Shown: positions 19,117 to 26,984 of the stretch, piece by piece | Layout of the letters: every line of letters starts with the position of its first letter | Numbering within the stretch: position 1 is the first letter of the stretch | Assembly (NCBI RefSeq): GCF_000877395.1 | Contig: NZ_JYFE01000041.1 | Location: 124,001-188,000 of the forward strand | Length of the DNA: 64,000 nt | Origin: Jannaschia aquimarina | GTDB lineage: Bacteria > Pseudomonadota > Alphaproteobacteria > Rhodobacterales > Rhodobacteraceae | Direction of reading: 5' to 3' | Program-made: the position numbers and the translations under genes | The notes under the pieces: generated by a model | The model's database searches: none | Seen by the model: only the letters and a program-made list of their open reading frames with translations | Told to the model about the DNA's origin: nothing

Positions 19117-19767
19117 TCAGGCAGGCGCCTCGGTTGCAGGCAGCGCCTCTGCCACGCCGATCATGCTGTCGCGCGTCACCAGCTTCGCGAGTCGATCGGG
19201 CTGCCAGCCGTCGGTGCCGTCCGGCCTGCGCGGGACGACGATGTAGCGCATGTCGGCCGTGCTGTCGTGGACGCGAAGCTCCACGCCTTCCGGAAGGATC
19301 GTGCCGAACTCGGCGAGCACCTTTCGCGGCTCCCGCACGGTGCGGGAGCGATAGGCGCGGCTCTTGTACCAGTCGGGTGGCAGGCCGAGCAGGTTGCGCG
19401 GATAGCAGCTACACAGGGTGCAGACGACGACGTTGTGCAGCCGGGACGTGTTCTCCAGCGCGATCAAACGCATGGGACCGACCTCGAAGCCCATCTCCGC
19501 ACAGGCGTTCGATCCGTCGCGCAGCGCGAGATCGCGAAAGGCAGGATCCGTCCAGAAACGCGCAACGAAGGCGGCGCCTTGTGCCGGGCTGCGCGCGTCC
19601 ATCGCGTCGATCTGCTCTCGAACCTGAGCAGCGGTGACGATGCCCTTCTCGACCATCAGTTCCCGGATCGCGATCTCCATCGCCTGCCAGTAGGTCAGCG
19701 GTCCATCCTGATCGGGCCGATACGGATGACCGGATGGAGAGAGATGATCGTGGTGATCGTGAGGCAT
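19117..19767 (-). CDS. Cobalt-type nitrile hydratase alpha / thiocyanate hydrolase gamma-like subunit
   Basis: Metal-binding catalytic subunit, 216 residues. The claw motif VVCTLCSCYPR lies near residue 110, and CTLCSC is the Co(III)-type sequence. The start is ATG at 19767 (MPHDHHDH), which overlaps the upstream stop as ATGA. The His-rich N terminus recalls the thiocyanate hydrolase gamma subunit. An Arg follows CSCYP, where nitrile hydratases as I remember them have Trp and thiocyanate hydrolase has Arg. The rest (VLAEFGTILPEGVELRV, then GTDGWQPDRLAKLVTRDSMIG) fits both. With the two split beta genes upstream the locus has the scnB-scnA-scnC order. Family certain; nitrile versus thiocyanate substrate unresolved. 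Confidence 0.88.
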   Translation of the reverse strand: MPHDHHDHLSPSGHPYRPDQDGPLTYWQAMEIAIRELMVEKGIVTAAQVREQIDAMDARSPAQGAAFVARFWTDPAFRDLALRDGSNACAEMGFEVGPMRLIALENTSRLHNVVVCTLCSCYPRNLLGLPPDWYKSRAYRSRTVREPRKVLAEFGTILPEGVELRVHDSTADMRYIVVPRRPDGTDGWQPDRLAKLVTRDSMIGVAEALPATEAPA

Positions 19768-20036
19768 CAGGCCGGCTCCAGCCAGTGCGCGTAGATCTCG
19801 GCCTCCAGCGTGTCCGCGTCGTCCCTGTCCCACAGATCGCCAAGCGGGAAGCGGACACGATAGAGATCGAGGGGATCTCCCTTCCGGCGGTAGGCAAGCT
19901 GTTCGGGGTTCGGAAATGGACCGAGGACGCGCTCGACCTCTCCGACGCGGCCGCGCAGGTATCCCGGCGTGCGCACGTGGCCGGGCGGCATCATCGCTTT
20001 GACGCGGACACGCGCACCGGGCGCGAAGTCAGCCAT
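19767..20036 (-). CDS. Nitrile hydratase beta C-terminal-domain protein / thiocyanate hydrolase alpha-like subunit
   Basis: An 89-residue SH3-like barrel protein equal to the C-terminal half of a nitrile hydratase beta subunit. It has GARVRVKAMMPPGHVRTPGYLRG at the start (HxRxPxYxRG pattern) and ends YRVRFPLGDLWDRDD ... LEAEIYAHWLEPA. I choose ATG at 20036, eight bases after GGAG. It overlaps the N-half gene by eight bases and the alpha-like gene by three. A beta subunit split into two genes in this order is the arrangement of thiocyanate hydrolase. Confidence 0.85.
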   Translation of the reverse strand: MADFAPGARVRVKAMMPPGHVRTPGYLRGRVGEVERVLGPFPNPEQLAYRRKGDPLDLYRVRFPLGDLWDRDDADTLEAEIYAHWLEPA

Positions 20037-20361
20037 TCGACGCATCTCCGTAAGTCTCGCCGCGTGCCTGGACCGCCGCGATGCGCTCGCCCAGTTCCGA
20101 AGGGGTATAAACGCCCGCTTCAAGGAGGTTCTGGTTCAGCGATGCGACCCAGCGTTCGTAGTAGCTCATGGTCTCGAAGGCGTCTTCGCCCATGTCCTCC
20201 AGCACGCGCCGCAGGCCGTCGACATTCATCTTGCCAGTGGTGGTCGCCAGGATGACCAAGGCGTCGACCCGCTTTTCCCATAGCGCGTAATCGTGATCCT
20301 CGGGCACGACGCGGCCCGCCTCGCGTCCGCCCATGTCGTGCCAGCGGCGTCCATCGGTCAT
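20029..20361 (-). CDS. Nitrile hydratase beta N-terminal-domain protein / thiocyanate hydrolase beta-like subunit
   Basis: 110 residues corresponding to the N-terminal half of nitrile hydratase beta. It has WHDMGGREAG near residue 7 (the HDxGG motif of true beta subunits), ALWEKRVDAL, MSYYERWVASL near residue 66 and VYTPSELGERI. The HDMGG motif argues against it being only the beta-like activator protein. It starts within the stop of the DUF442 gene (ATGA) and overlaps the next gene by eight bases. All four minus-strand genes from 20783 to 19117 should be one coupled operon. Confidence 0.82.
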   Translation of the reverse strand: MTDGRRWHDMGGREAGRVVPEDHDYALWEKRVDALVILATTTGKMNVDGLRRVLEDMGEDAFETMSYYERWVASLNQNLLEAGVYTPSELGERIAAVQARGETYGDASNG

Positions 20362-20783
20362 CGCTGCGCCATCGTCTCGATCTGTGTGCGCAGGCCCGGC
20401 ATCGGATAGCCCGCCTGGTCGAGTGCGGCCATGATCTCGTCGGTCGGCATGCGCCCTGCCATGGCCAGCGCCCAGAGGATCGCCGAGCGGGTGCCCGAGG
20501 CGCAGTAGGCCACCGTCAGGCCCGAGGCCGCTTCTATGGCGTTCGCCTGCTCTTCGATGGCGTCGACGGTGAGGCCCGGCATGGCGACCGGGTTGAAGGT
20601 GAAGGCCATGCCGGCCGCTTCGGCCGCCGCCTGCATGTCCGCAGCCCTGTGGCCGGGCGGCACTTCGGCATCGGGCCGGTTGCAGATGATCGCCGTCGCT
20701 CCGCGTTCGGCGAGGATCGCCATGTCGGCCGGTTCCAGCATGGGGGCGACGGAGTGGCTTTCGGAAAGAGGTCTCAGGTCCAT
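20358..20783 (-). CDS. DUF442 / TIGR01244 family (Blh-type) phosphatase-like sulfur-handling protein
   Basis: A 141-residue protein with a dual-specificity-phosphatase-like fold. It has VAPMLEPADMAILAERGATAIICNRPD at the N terminus and the Cys-X5-Arg loop YCASGTRS near residue 98. Members occur alone or fused to sulfide:quinone reductase or persulfide dioxygenase-like proteins and are thought to act in sulfide or persulfide detoxification. The start is ATG at 20783 (MDLRPL). It leads the operon and overlaps the hydratase-like genes by four bases. This sulfur-linked partner is one reason to consider thiocyanate as substrate of the downstream enzyme. Confidence 0.82.
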   Translation of the reverse strand: MDLRPLSESHSVAPMLEPADMAILAERGATAIICNRPDAEVPPGHRAADMQAAAEAAGMAFTFNPVAMPGLTVDAIEEQANAIEAASGLTVAYCASGTRSAILWALAMAGRMPTDEIMAALDQAGYPMPGLRTQIETMAQR

Positions 20784-20913
20784 GATTCGACGATGGGTCA
20801 GGGCAGGGGGATGGTCAACGGGTCCCTCGCCGGTCTTGCGCATCCGGTTTCACCGGTCGCCCCGGCGGGACCGGAGCATGGAAGCCGCTCTGCTTGGCGT
20901 CTATACGGCGCGC

Positions 20914-21783
20914 ATGAGCCTCGACCGTTCCGATCCGCCTGTCGCGCCCCAGCCGCCAACCCGTCCCGCTCCGGAGGGGGCGTGCGACACCCACATCCAC
21001 ATGCTGGCGAATGACATGCCGATGTGGCCCGGACGGGTGGAGGACCCGGCGGCATTGGGGTTCGCCGACTATCTCGCGGTCTGGCGCGCCGAGATGGCTG
21101 CGAACGGCATCGACAGAACGGTTGTCGTGCAGTCGATCCTGTACGGGACCGACAACACGGTGACGCTGCGGACGGTCGAGGAATTGGGACGCAACGCCGC
21201 TCGCGCGGTGGTGCTGGTCACGGATCAGGTCACCGATGCGGAGCTGGACGAGCTGGTCGCGCGCGGCGCCGTCGGTGTCCGTCTGAACTATGTCCATGGC
21301 GGCGTGCTTACGTGGGACGGGGTCGAGGCCATCGCGCCCCGCCTCGCGGATCGCGGCCTGCACATTCAGATGTTGTGCATGGCCGACCGACACTTGCCCG
21401 ACCTGGCCTCGCGGATCGCTGCATTGCCGGTTCCCGTGGTGCTCGATCACATGGCATGGCCGAACGTGTCCGCCGGTCCGACCGAGCCGGGCTTCGCCAC
21501 GCTCTGCCGACTGCTGGAGCGGCACGACGTCTATGTAAAGCTGTCGGCCCCCTACCGTCTGGCCGAAGCGCCGTTCGACAGGCTGGACGACCACATCCGC
21601 GCGCTGCTGGCCGCGAATGCCCAGCGATGCCTCTGGGGGTCCGATTGGCCGCAGATCATGCTCAACGGGGCGAGACGCGCTTCGGGGGGCACGCTGCTCG
21701 ATGCGTTCGATCGGGTGTGTCCGAACGATGCGACACGGAACGCCGTGCTCGTCGACAACCCGGCACGTCTCTACGGGTTCTGA
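20914..21783 (+). CDS. Amidohydrolase family protein (PDC lactonase / sugar lactonase-like)
   Basis: A 289-residue TIM-barrel metal hydrolase of the amidohydrolase-2 group. It has CDTHIHML near residue 24 (metal-binding HxH), VVLDHMAWPN in the middle and CLWGSDWPQIM near residue 240 (the catalytic Asp region). Close relatives include 2-pyrone-4,6-dicarboxylate lactonase and sugar-lactone isomerases/lactonases. The start is uncertain: ATG at 20914 (MSLDRSDPP) is used, and ATG at 20878 is possible. It is divergent from the hydratase operon and may share its control region. The substrate cannot be named. Confidence 0.82.
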   Translation: MSLDRSDPPVAPQPPTRPAPEGACDTHIHMLANDMPMWPGRVEDPAALGFADYLAVWRAEMAANGIDRTVVVQSILYGTDNTVTLRTVEELGRNAARAVVLVTDQVTDAELDELVARGAVGVRLNYVHGGVLTWDGVEAIAPRLADRGLHIQMLCMADRHLPDLASRIAALPVPVVLDHMAWPNVSAGPTEPGFATLCRLLERHDVYVKLSAPYRLAEAPFDRLDDHIRALLAANAQRCLWGSDWPQIMLNGARRASGGTLLDAFDRVCPNDATRNAVLVDNPARLYGF

Positions 21784-21830
21784 ACTTCGGCGCCATCGCC
21801 TGACCGGTGGGGCAAGTCTCGGGTCGTCTC

Positions 21831-23288
21831 CTATCCCGTGGCACTGGCAAGCTCCGCCCGCAACTCGCCCAGTCGGCCGAGGCAGGCTCTCCCGACGATG
21901 CGGACCGCGTCCGTATCGCCCGTGTTCAGGAGCTCGCTGAGCTTCTGTGCGAGGGTCTGGGTCGGCAAAGCACCCAGAGCCCCGGTCAGCGAAAGCAGGA
22001 TGTGCGTCTGGAATCGTGCCTCCGCCAGATCTCCCTGCGCGAGGGCATTCTCGAGCGTCTTCTCGACATTGGCGAGGTCCTCTTTCATGCGCTCCAGCAT
22101 CTCCGGCGCGGCACTCGGTCCGGCAGAGGCGAGCAGGTCGGCAAGGATGGCGGCGCTCAGGACCGGTGCTGCTTCGGGCTGCCAGTCGGCTGCGCGGGGG
22201 GCGTCGGCCAGAAGGCCGGAGATTGCGCGTCCGAACGTCTCAAGGTCGGGCAGCGGCTTCGTCAGGATCCCGTCCGCGCCTTCCTCCACTATGTCGGCCT
22301 GTATGGCGGGATCCCGATGTGCAGTCATCGCGATCATCGGCATCGGCGGGGCGACGCCGCGCGCCTGGCGCAGCCGCTCGGCCCGTATGACCTCGCGCCC
22401 CCCGAGCAGAGGCATCTCGACGTCGATCAGCGCCAGATCGAACCGCGCCCGCGCGAGCCAGTTCAGGGCGGCCACGCCATCCGTCGCGATGTCGCATTCC
22501 GCCCCCATGCGGGACAGCATGCCGGCCAGCAGCGTCTGAACGGTCGCGCTGTCATCGACGATGAGGACTTTCCAGCCCGACAGATCAGGGATCTCTTCGC
22601 TGGGCGGAGGATCGGCGACCTGAAGCTCTGCCGGCAGATGGAGCGAGACCTCCGCGCCGCCCTCTGCGACGTTTCGTGCGGTGATCGTGGCCCCGATCCG
22701 GCCCGCATGCTCGGTCGCGATGTGCAGGCCCATGCCTGTCCCGTGCGATCCCGGCCCGGTCTGTGCCGGTTCGAACAAGAGCGGCAGCTCGGGCGGAAAG
22801 CCCGGCCCGTCATCGATGATCAGAAGTGCCGCGCCGCCATTTCGTTGCTCCAGCGTGAGCGTGACACGGCTCCGGGCGTGGCGGAGTGCATTGCCCAGGA
22901 CGTTGGCCAGGATGCGGCGCAACGGCAATGCTTCGACGCGCCAGAGTCTCGTGACGCCGTCGTCGATATCCAGGTCCACCGTGACGCCCAACGGCGCGGC
23001 CGCACCGCGCCAATGGCGCATGGTTCGGTCCAGCAGCCTGCGCAGATCGACCACGGAAGTGTCGCCCGGAAGGCTCGCCGTGTCGTCCAGCAGCTCGTCC
23101 ATGAGCCGCACCATGAGGTCCGACGCGGCCTGCACCCGTTCGAGTTGCGCCCGGGCGGCCGACGTCAGGACTTCCTGTTCCAGGAGGCGCAAGCCGCCGA
23201 CGACGTCAGCCGCCGCAGCCCGGAGATCATGGCCCAGAAGGACTCTGTGATCGGGAAGGTCGCTCGCCTCGTCCGCCGGATCGTTCAC
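21831..23288 (-). CDS. Hybrid histidine kinase without sensor domain (HisKA-HATPase-REC-Hpt)
   Basis: A 485-residue cytoplasmic phosphorelay protein. The H-box-like GHDLRAAAADVVGGL is already at residues 19-33, so there is no input domain or membrane segment. The ATPase boxes follow: NVLGNALRHA, IIDDGPGFPPEL and HGTGMGLHIA. A receiver domain has KVLIVDDS, DLALIDVEMPLLGG and LTKPL (about residues 243-360). The C terminus (about residues 395-470) looks like a histidine phosphotransfer domain with THILLSLTGALGALP. It starts with GTG at 23288, overlapping the prpE stop by four bases, so it is coupled to prpE. It may sense a soluble partner or metabolite; this is inferred. Confidence 0.85.
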   Translation of the reverse strand: MNDPADEASDLPDHRVLLGHDLRAAAADVVGGLRLLEQEVLTSAARAQLERVQAASDLMVRLMDELLDDTASLPGDTSVVDLRRLLDRTMRHWRGAAAPLGVTVDLDIDDGVTRLWRVEALPLRRILANVLGNALRHARSRVTLTLEQRNGGAALLIIDDGPGFPPELPLLFEPAQTGPGSHGTGMGLHIATEHAGRIGATITARNVAEGGAEVSLHLPAELQVADPPPSEEIPDLSGWKVLIVDDSATVQTLLAGMLSRMGAECDIATDGVAALNWLARARFDLALIDVEMPLLGGREVIRAERLRQARGVAPPMPMIAMTAHRDPAIQADIVEEGADGILTKPLPDLETFGRAISGLLADAPRAADWQPEAAPVLSAAILADLLASAGPSAAPEMLERMKEDLANVEKTLENALAQGDLAEARFQTHILLSLTGALGALPTQTLAQKLSELLNTGDTDAVRIVGRACLGRLGELRAELASATG

Positions 23289-25174
23289 CCGCGACCTCTG
23301 CCGAGCGTCGCGAGCGCGTCGCGGATCTCGTCCAGGATCGCAGGATCGTCGATGGTGGCCGGCGTCGCCACCGTTTCGCCATCGGCGATCTTGGCCATGG
23401 TCGCGCGAAGGATCTTGCCTGATCGGGTCTTGGGCAGGCGTGGGACGCAGACCGCCTGATGGAAGGCGGCGACGGGCCCGATCCTCTCGCGGACCAGGCG
23501 CACGCAATCCGCGACGATGTCGGCTTCCGCACGCTGGGCACCTGCGTTCAGGCACAGGAAGCCGACCGGGACCTGACCCTTCAGCGGATCGGCCGCGCCG
23601 ATCACGGCGCATTCGGCCACGTCAGGGTGGGTCGAGAGCACCTCTTCCATTCCGCCGGTCGACAGGCGATGGCCGGCGACGTTGATGACGTCATCCGTGC
23701 GGGCCATGATCCAGAGGTATCCATCTTCGTCCAGCATCCCGGCATCCCCGGTCTCGTAGTAGCCGGGGAAGGTGGTCAGGTAGGATTTCCGGAACCGCTC
23801 TTCGGCGTTCCAGAGCGTTGGCAGGGTTCCCGGCGGCAGGGGCAGCTTGATCGCGATCGCACCCAGCGCCCCGGGGGCCACGGCGGTGCCTCCCTCGTCG
23901 AGCACCTCGACCTGATAGCCGGGCATCGGAACCGACGGGCTTCCGGATTTCACTGGCAGAGGCTCCAGCCCCATCGGGTTCGCGGCGATGGCGAATCCGG
24001 TTTCGGTCTGCCACCAATGGTCGATGACCGGCTTTCCGGTGGTCCGTTCGATCCATTCGACCGTATCCGGGTCGGCCCGCTCTCCGGCGAGGAAGATCGT
24101 CCGCAACGCTGACAGATCGAACCGCGAAGCCAGCTCACCTTTCGGGTCCTCACGCTTGACGGCGCGGAACGCGGTCGGCGCGGTAAAGAAGACCGAGACC
24201 TCGTGATCCGCCATCACGCGCCAGAACGTCGTCGCATCCGGCGTGCCTACCGGCTTGCCTTCGAAAACGATGGTCGTGCAGCCGTGGATCAGCGGCGCGT
24301 AGGCGATGTAACTGTGGCCGACGACCCATCCCACATCCGATGCCGCCCAGAAGACTTCGCCGGGCGCGACGCCGTAGACGTTCGTCATGGTCCATTCCAG
24401 CGCGACCAGATGCCCGCCGGTCGGCCGGACGACGCCCTTCGGCGCCCCTGTCGTCCCCGACGTATAGAGGATGTAGGCCGGATGATCCGCTTGCACCGGG
24501 ACGCACTCGACGGGTGCGACCCCGTGTTGCGCGGCGACCCAATCCTCCCATCCCTCTTGCATTTCGGCGTGGCATCGGTTGCGTTGCAGTATCAGGATGC
24601 AGTCGGGTTCATGTTCGGCCTGGTTCAAGGCCCCCGCCAGAAGCGGGCCGTATTCGACGACCCGCGAGGGCTCGATCCCGCAGGAGGCCGCGAGGACGGC
24701 CTTGGGCTTGGCGTCGTCGATCCGGATTGCCAGCTCCGGACTTGCGAACCCGCCGAATACGACCGAGTGAATGGCCCCAATTCTGGCGCAGGCGAGCATC
24801 GCAACGATCGCTTCGGGGATCATCGGCATGTAGATGACGACGCGGTCCCCCGTGCCGACACCGCGTGCGGTCATGGTTCCAGCGAGAACGGCCACCCGGT
24901 CACGGAGTTCCACATAGGTCAGGCGCGCGACGCTTTCCGTGACCGGGCTGTCATGGATGATCGCAAACCGGTCGCCATGTCCGGCCTCGACATGCCGGTC
25001 GACCGCGTTCCAGCAGGTGTTGACCAGTCCGTCGCAATACCATTCCGGCACCGGCCCGCCCCGGTCGAACAGCGCCCTGGAGGGCATCCGATCCCAGTCG
25101 ATGGCCTGCGCCGCGTCCATCCAGAACCCTTCGGGATCCGTCGCGGCCCGATCATACTCGTCCCTGTAACCCAT
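23285..25174 (-). CDS. prpE: Propionyl-CoA synthetase (acyl-CoA synthetase, PrpE type)
   Basis: Activates propionate (and probably acetate) to the CoA thioester with ATP. It has 629 residues from ATG at 25174 (MGYRDEYDRAATDPEGFW), with GAGGGG upstream. It shows the propionyl-CoA synthetase-type MVNTCWN-like segment (LVNTCWNAVDRHV), the nucleotide loop YILYTSGTTGAPKGV near residue 225, HWWQTETGFAI, YETGDAG, and the C-terminal catalytic-Lys motif PKTRSGKILR near residue 590. PrpE rather than Acs is chosen from the N terminus and length. The overlapping downstream hybrid kinase is an unusual partner. It is divergent from the K+ transporter gene. Confidence 0.9.
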   Translation of the reverse strand: MGYRDEYDRAATDPEGFWMDAAQAIDWDRMPSRALFDRGGPVPEWYCDGLVNTCWNAVDRHVEAGHGDRFAIIHDSPVTESVARLTYVELRDRVAVLAGTMTARGVGTGDRVVIYMPMIPEAIVAMLACARIGAIHSVVFGGFASPELAIRIDDAKPKAVLAASCGIEPSRVVEYGPLLAGALNQAEHEPDCILILQRNRCHAEMQEGWEDWVAAQHGVAPVECVPVQADHPAYILYTSGTTGAPKGVVRPTGGHLVALEWTMTNVYGVAPGEVFWAASDVGWVVGHSYIAYAPLIHGCTTIVFEGKPVGTPDATTFWRVMADHEVSVFFTAPTAFRAVKREDPKGELASRFDLSALRTIFLAGERADPDTVEWIERTTGKPVIDHWWQTETGFAIAANPMGLEPLPVKSGSPSVPMPGYQVEVLDEGGTAVAPGALGAIAIKLPLPPGTLPTLWNAEERFRKSYLTTFPGYYETGDAGMLDEDGYLWIMARTDDVINVAGHRLSTGGMEEVLSTHPDVAECAVIGAADPLKGQVPVGFLCLNAGAQRAEADIVADCVRLVRERIGPVAAFHQAVCVPRLPKTRSGKILRATMAKIADGETVATPATIDDPAILDEIRDALATLGRGRG

Positions 25175-25319
25175 GCTGGCATCCCCTCTCGATCTCGCAG
25201 GCGACACTAGGGCGCGGCTGGCGAAACGCGCAAGGGCGCTCGCGCGGGGACGCACGATGGACGGAACATGCGGGTAGCAATAAGAGTTTCGACTCGGCTC
25301 AACCGCAAAGAGAAATGCG

Positions 25320-26681
25320 ATGACCACTCCTCACGTGCCGGGCAAGATTCTGAAAGGGTGGGCGCGCTGGCGCTCCATCCTGATGCACCTGTCTCCGCCA
25401 AAGCTGCTCCTGGTCGGATATCTGAGCTACATGCTCATCGGTTGGGCCCTGCTCTGCCTTCCGTTCGCGCAACAGGTCCCGGTCGCCGCCCTGGACGCGC
25501 TCTTCATTGCGACATCGGCGGTTTCGACCACGGGTCTCGTGTCGGTCGATCCCGGTTCCTCGTTCAGCCTGTTCGGCGAGATCGTGATCCTTTTCCTGAT
25601 CCAGATGGGCGGGTTGGGTTACATGACGATCGGGTCGTTCGTCATCATGCATCTGGCCCAAGGCTTCGACCGGGTGAGGCGCACCACGACGAAGCATGCA
25701 TTCAACCTGCCGGACACGATCGACCCGGCCCAATTCGTCAAGGCGGTGGTGATCTTCACCTTCGCGGTCGAGGCGATCGGTGCGATCCTGCTCTACTTCC
25801 TGTTTTTGGAAGCGGGTGTGGATCGGGCCGCCTGGTCGGCGATCTTCCACTCGGTCTCGGCCTTCGCGACCGCCGGGTTCAGCCTCAATTCGAACTCGTT
25901 CGAGGATTTCGTCGCCAACCCGGGCGTGAATATCGTGATTTCGACGCTGTCGATCCTCGGCGCGATGGGCTTTCTGATCGTCGTCGATTTCTGGCGGAAC
26001 ATGACGGGCCGGAACCGCCATCTGGGCTTCACGTCGAAGGTCATCTGGCGCATCACGCTCAGCTTCCTGATCGTCGGCACGCTGGTTCTGTTTGTCGTCG
26101 AGCCGTCCTATCAGGAGATGCCCGCTGACGAACGCCTGATGGCCAGCTTCTTCCAGGTGATGACCGCCTCGACGACGGTCGGGTTCAACACCACCCCGAC
26201 ATCCGCGCTTGCCCCCGCGATCATCGTGGTGATGTTCTTCCTCATGATCGTCGGCGCCTCGCCGGCCGGGACGGGAGGAGGGCTCAAGACGACCTCGTTC
26301 GCCGCGCTCGTCGGGCTCGTCCGGTCGACGCTGAAGGGGCGGGACCGGATCCGCTATTTCAAGCGGGAGATCCCGTTGGAACGGCTCCAGACGGCGACGG
26401 CATCGCTGACCTACTATGTCGGGCTCCTGTTCGTCGCCACGTTCCTGCTGTTTCTCACCGACAGTTCGCTGCCCTTCGACAAGGTCTTCTTCGAGGCGAT
26501 CAGCGCGATGGGCACCGTGGGCCTGTCGATGGGGATCACCGGCGATCTGACGGAAGTCGGCAAGCTGGTCATCATCGTGCTGATGACCGCCGGACGCGTG
26601 GGTATCCTGACGTTCGGAATGGCGCTGGCGGCACATGACGAGACCCGCGACGAGGAAGAGGACAACGACTTGGTCCTCTGA
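25320..26681 (+). CDS. TrkH/KtrB family K+ uptake membrane subunit
   Basis: A 453-residue inner-membrane potassium channel-like transporter. Four pore repeats are visible by their filter-like sequences: AVSTTGLVS near residue 73, FATAGFSL near residue 183, ASTTVGFNT near residue 283 and MGTVGLSMG near residue 400. About eight membrane helices surround them. The short N terminus and 453-residue length fit KtrB-type proteins better than E. coli TrkH. No KtrA/TrkA-type RCK partner gene is present in the window. It is divergently transcribed from prpE. Confidence 0.92.
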   Translation: MTTPHVPGKILKGWARWRSILMHLSPPKLLLVGYLSYMLIGWALLCLPFAQQVPVAALDALFIATSAVSTTGLVSVDPGSSFSLFGEIVILFLIQMGGLGYMTIGSFVIMHLAQGFDRVRRTTTKHAFNLPDTIDPAQFVKAVVIFTFAVEAIGAILLYFLFLEAGVDRAAWSAIFHSVSAFATAGFSLNSNSFEDFVANPGVNIVISTLSILGAMGFLIVVDFWRNMTGRNRHLGFTSKVIWRITLSFLIVGTLVLFVVEPSYQEMPADERLMASFFQVMTASTTVGFNTTPTSALAPAIIVVMFFLMIVGASPAGTGGGLKTTSFAALVGLVRSTLKGRDRIRYFKREIPLERLQTATASLTYYVGLLFVATFLLFLTDSSLPFDKVFFEAISAMGTVGLSMGITGDLTEVGKLVIIVLMTAGRVGILTFGMALAAHDETRDEEEDNDLVL

Positions 26682-26724
26682 CGTCCTCGCGCGGAATGCT
26701 CGCTGCAAGATCGGCGGGGTGAGC

Positions 26725-26910
26725 TTAGCTTTGGTTCGCCCCCCGCCAGGATCGGATGATGCGCCTCACGGCCTCCCAGTCGTCGGCCTCGTCCCGGTGC
26801 CCGGCGACGCGTTGTTGGCGCGCATTCTTGGCGGCGACGGCTTCGGCGCGGTCGCCCGCCACATCGTATAGCCGATGGGCCTGCTGAACGGCTTCGCTTG
26901 GTTGCAGCAT
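26725..26910 (-). CDS. Small cytoplasmic protein, 61 residues, function unknown
   Basis: A short frame (MLQPSEAVQQAHRLYDVAGD...) begins with ATG at 26910 and is preceded by GGGAGG six to seven bases away, one of the best ribosome sites in the window. The product is alpha-helical in appearance and rich in Ala, Arg, Glu and Asp. It ends WEAVRRIIRSWRGANQS and has no membrane segment or cysteines. A longer open frame runs upstream but overlaps the DNA ligase start region on the same strand and lacks recognisable features. I know no function. Confidence 0.6.
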   Translation of the reverse strand: MLQPSEAVQQAHRLYDVAGDRAEAVAAKNARQQRVAGHRDEADDWEAVRRIIRSWRGANQS

Positions 26911-26984
26911 GACAATCCTCCCAGTTGTCGTGACGAGACCAAGCATACGGGCCCGATGCAGCGATTTAAGGGGAAAAGGGTCCC

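Noticed and set aside
20029-20361. Nitrile hydratase activator (beta-like accessory protein) for the 110-residue gene
   Set aside because: It carries the HDxGG motif of true beta subunits and is paired with a separate beta C-terminal domain gene, so it is more likely a structural subunit.
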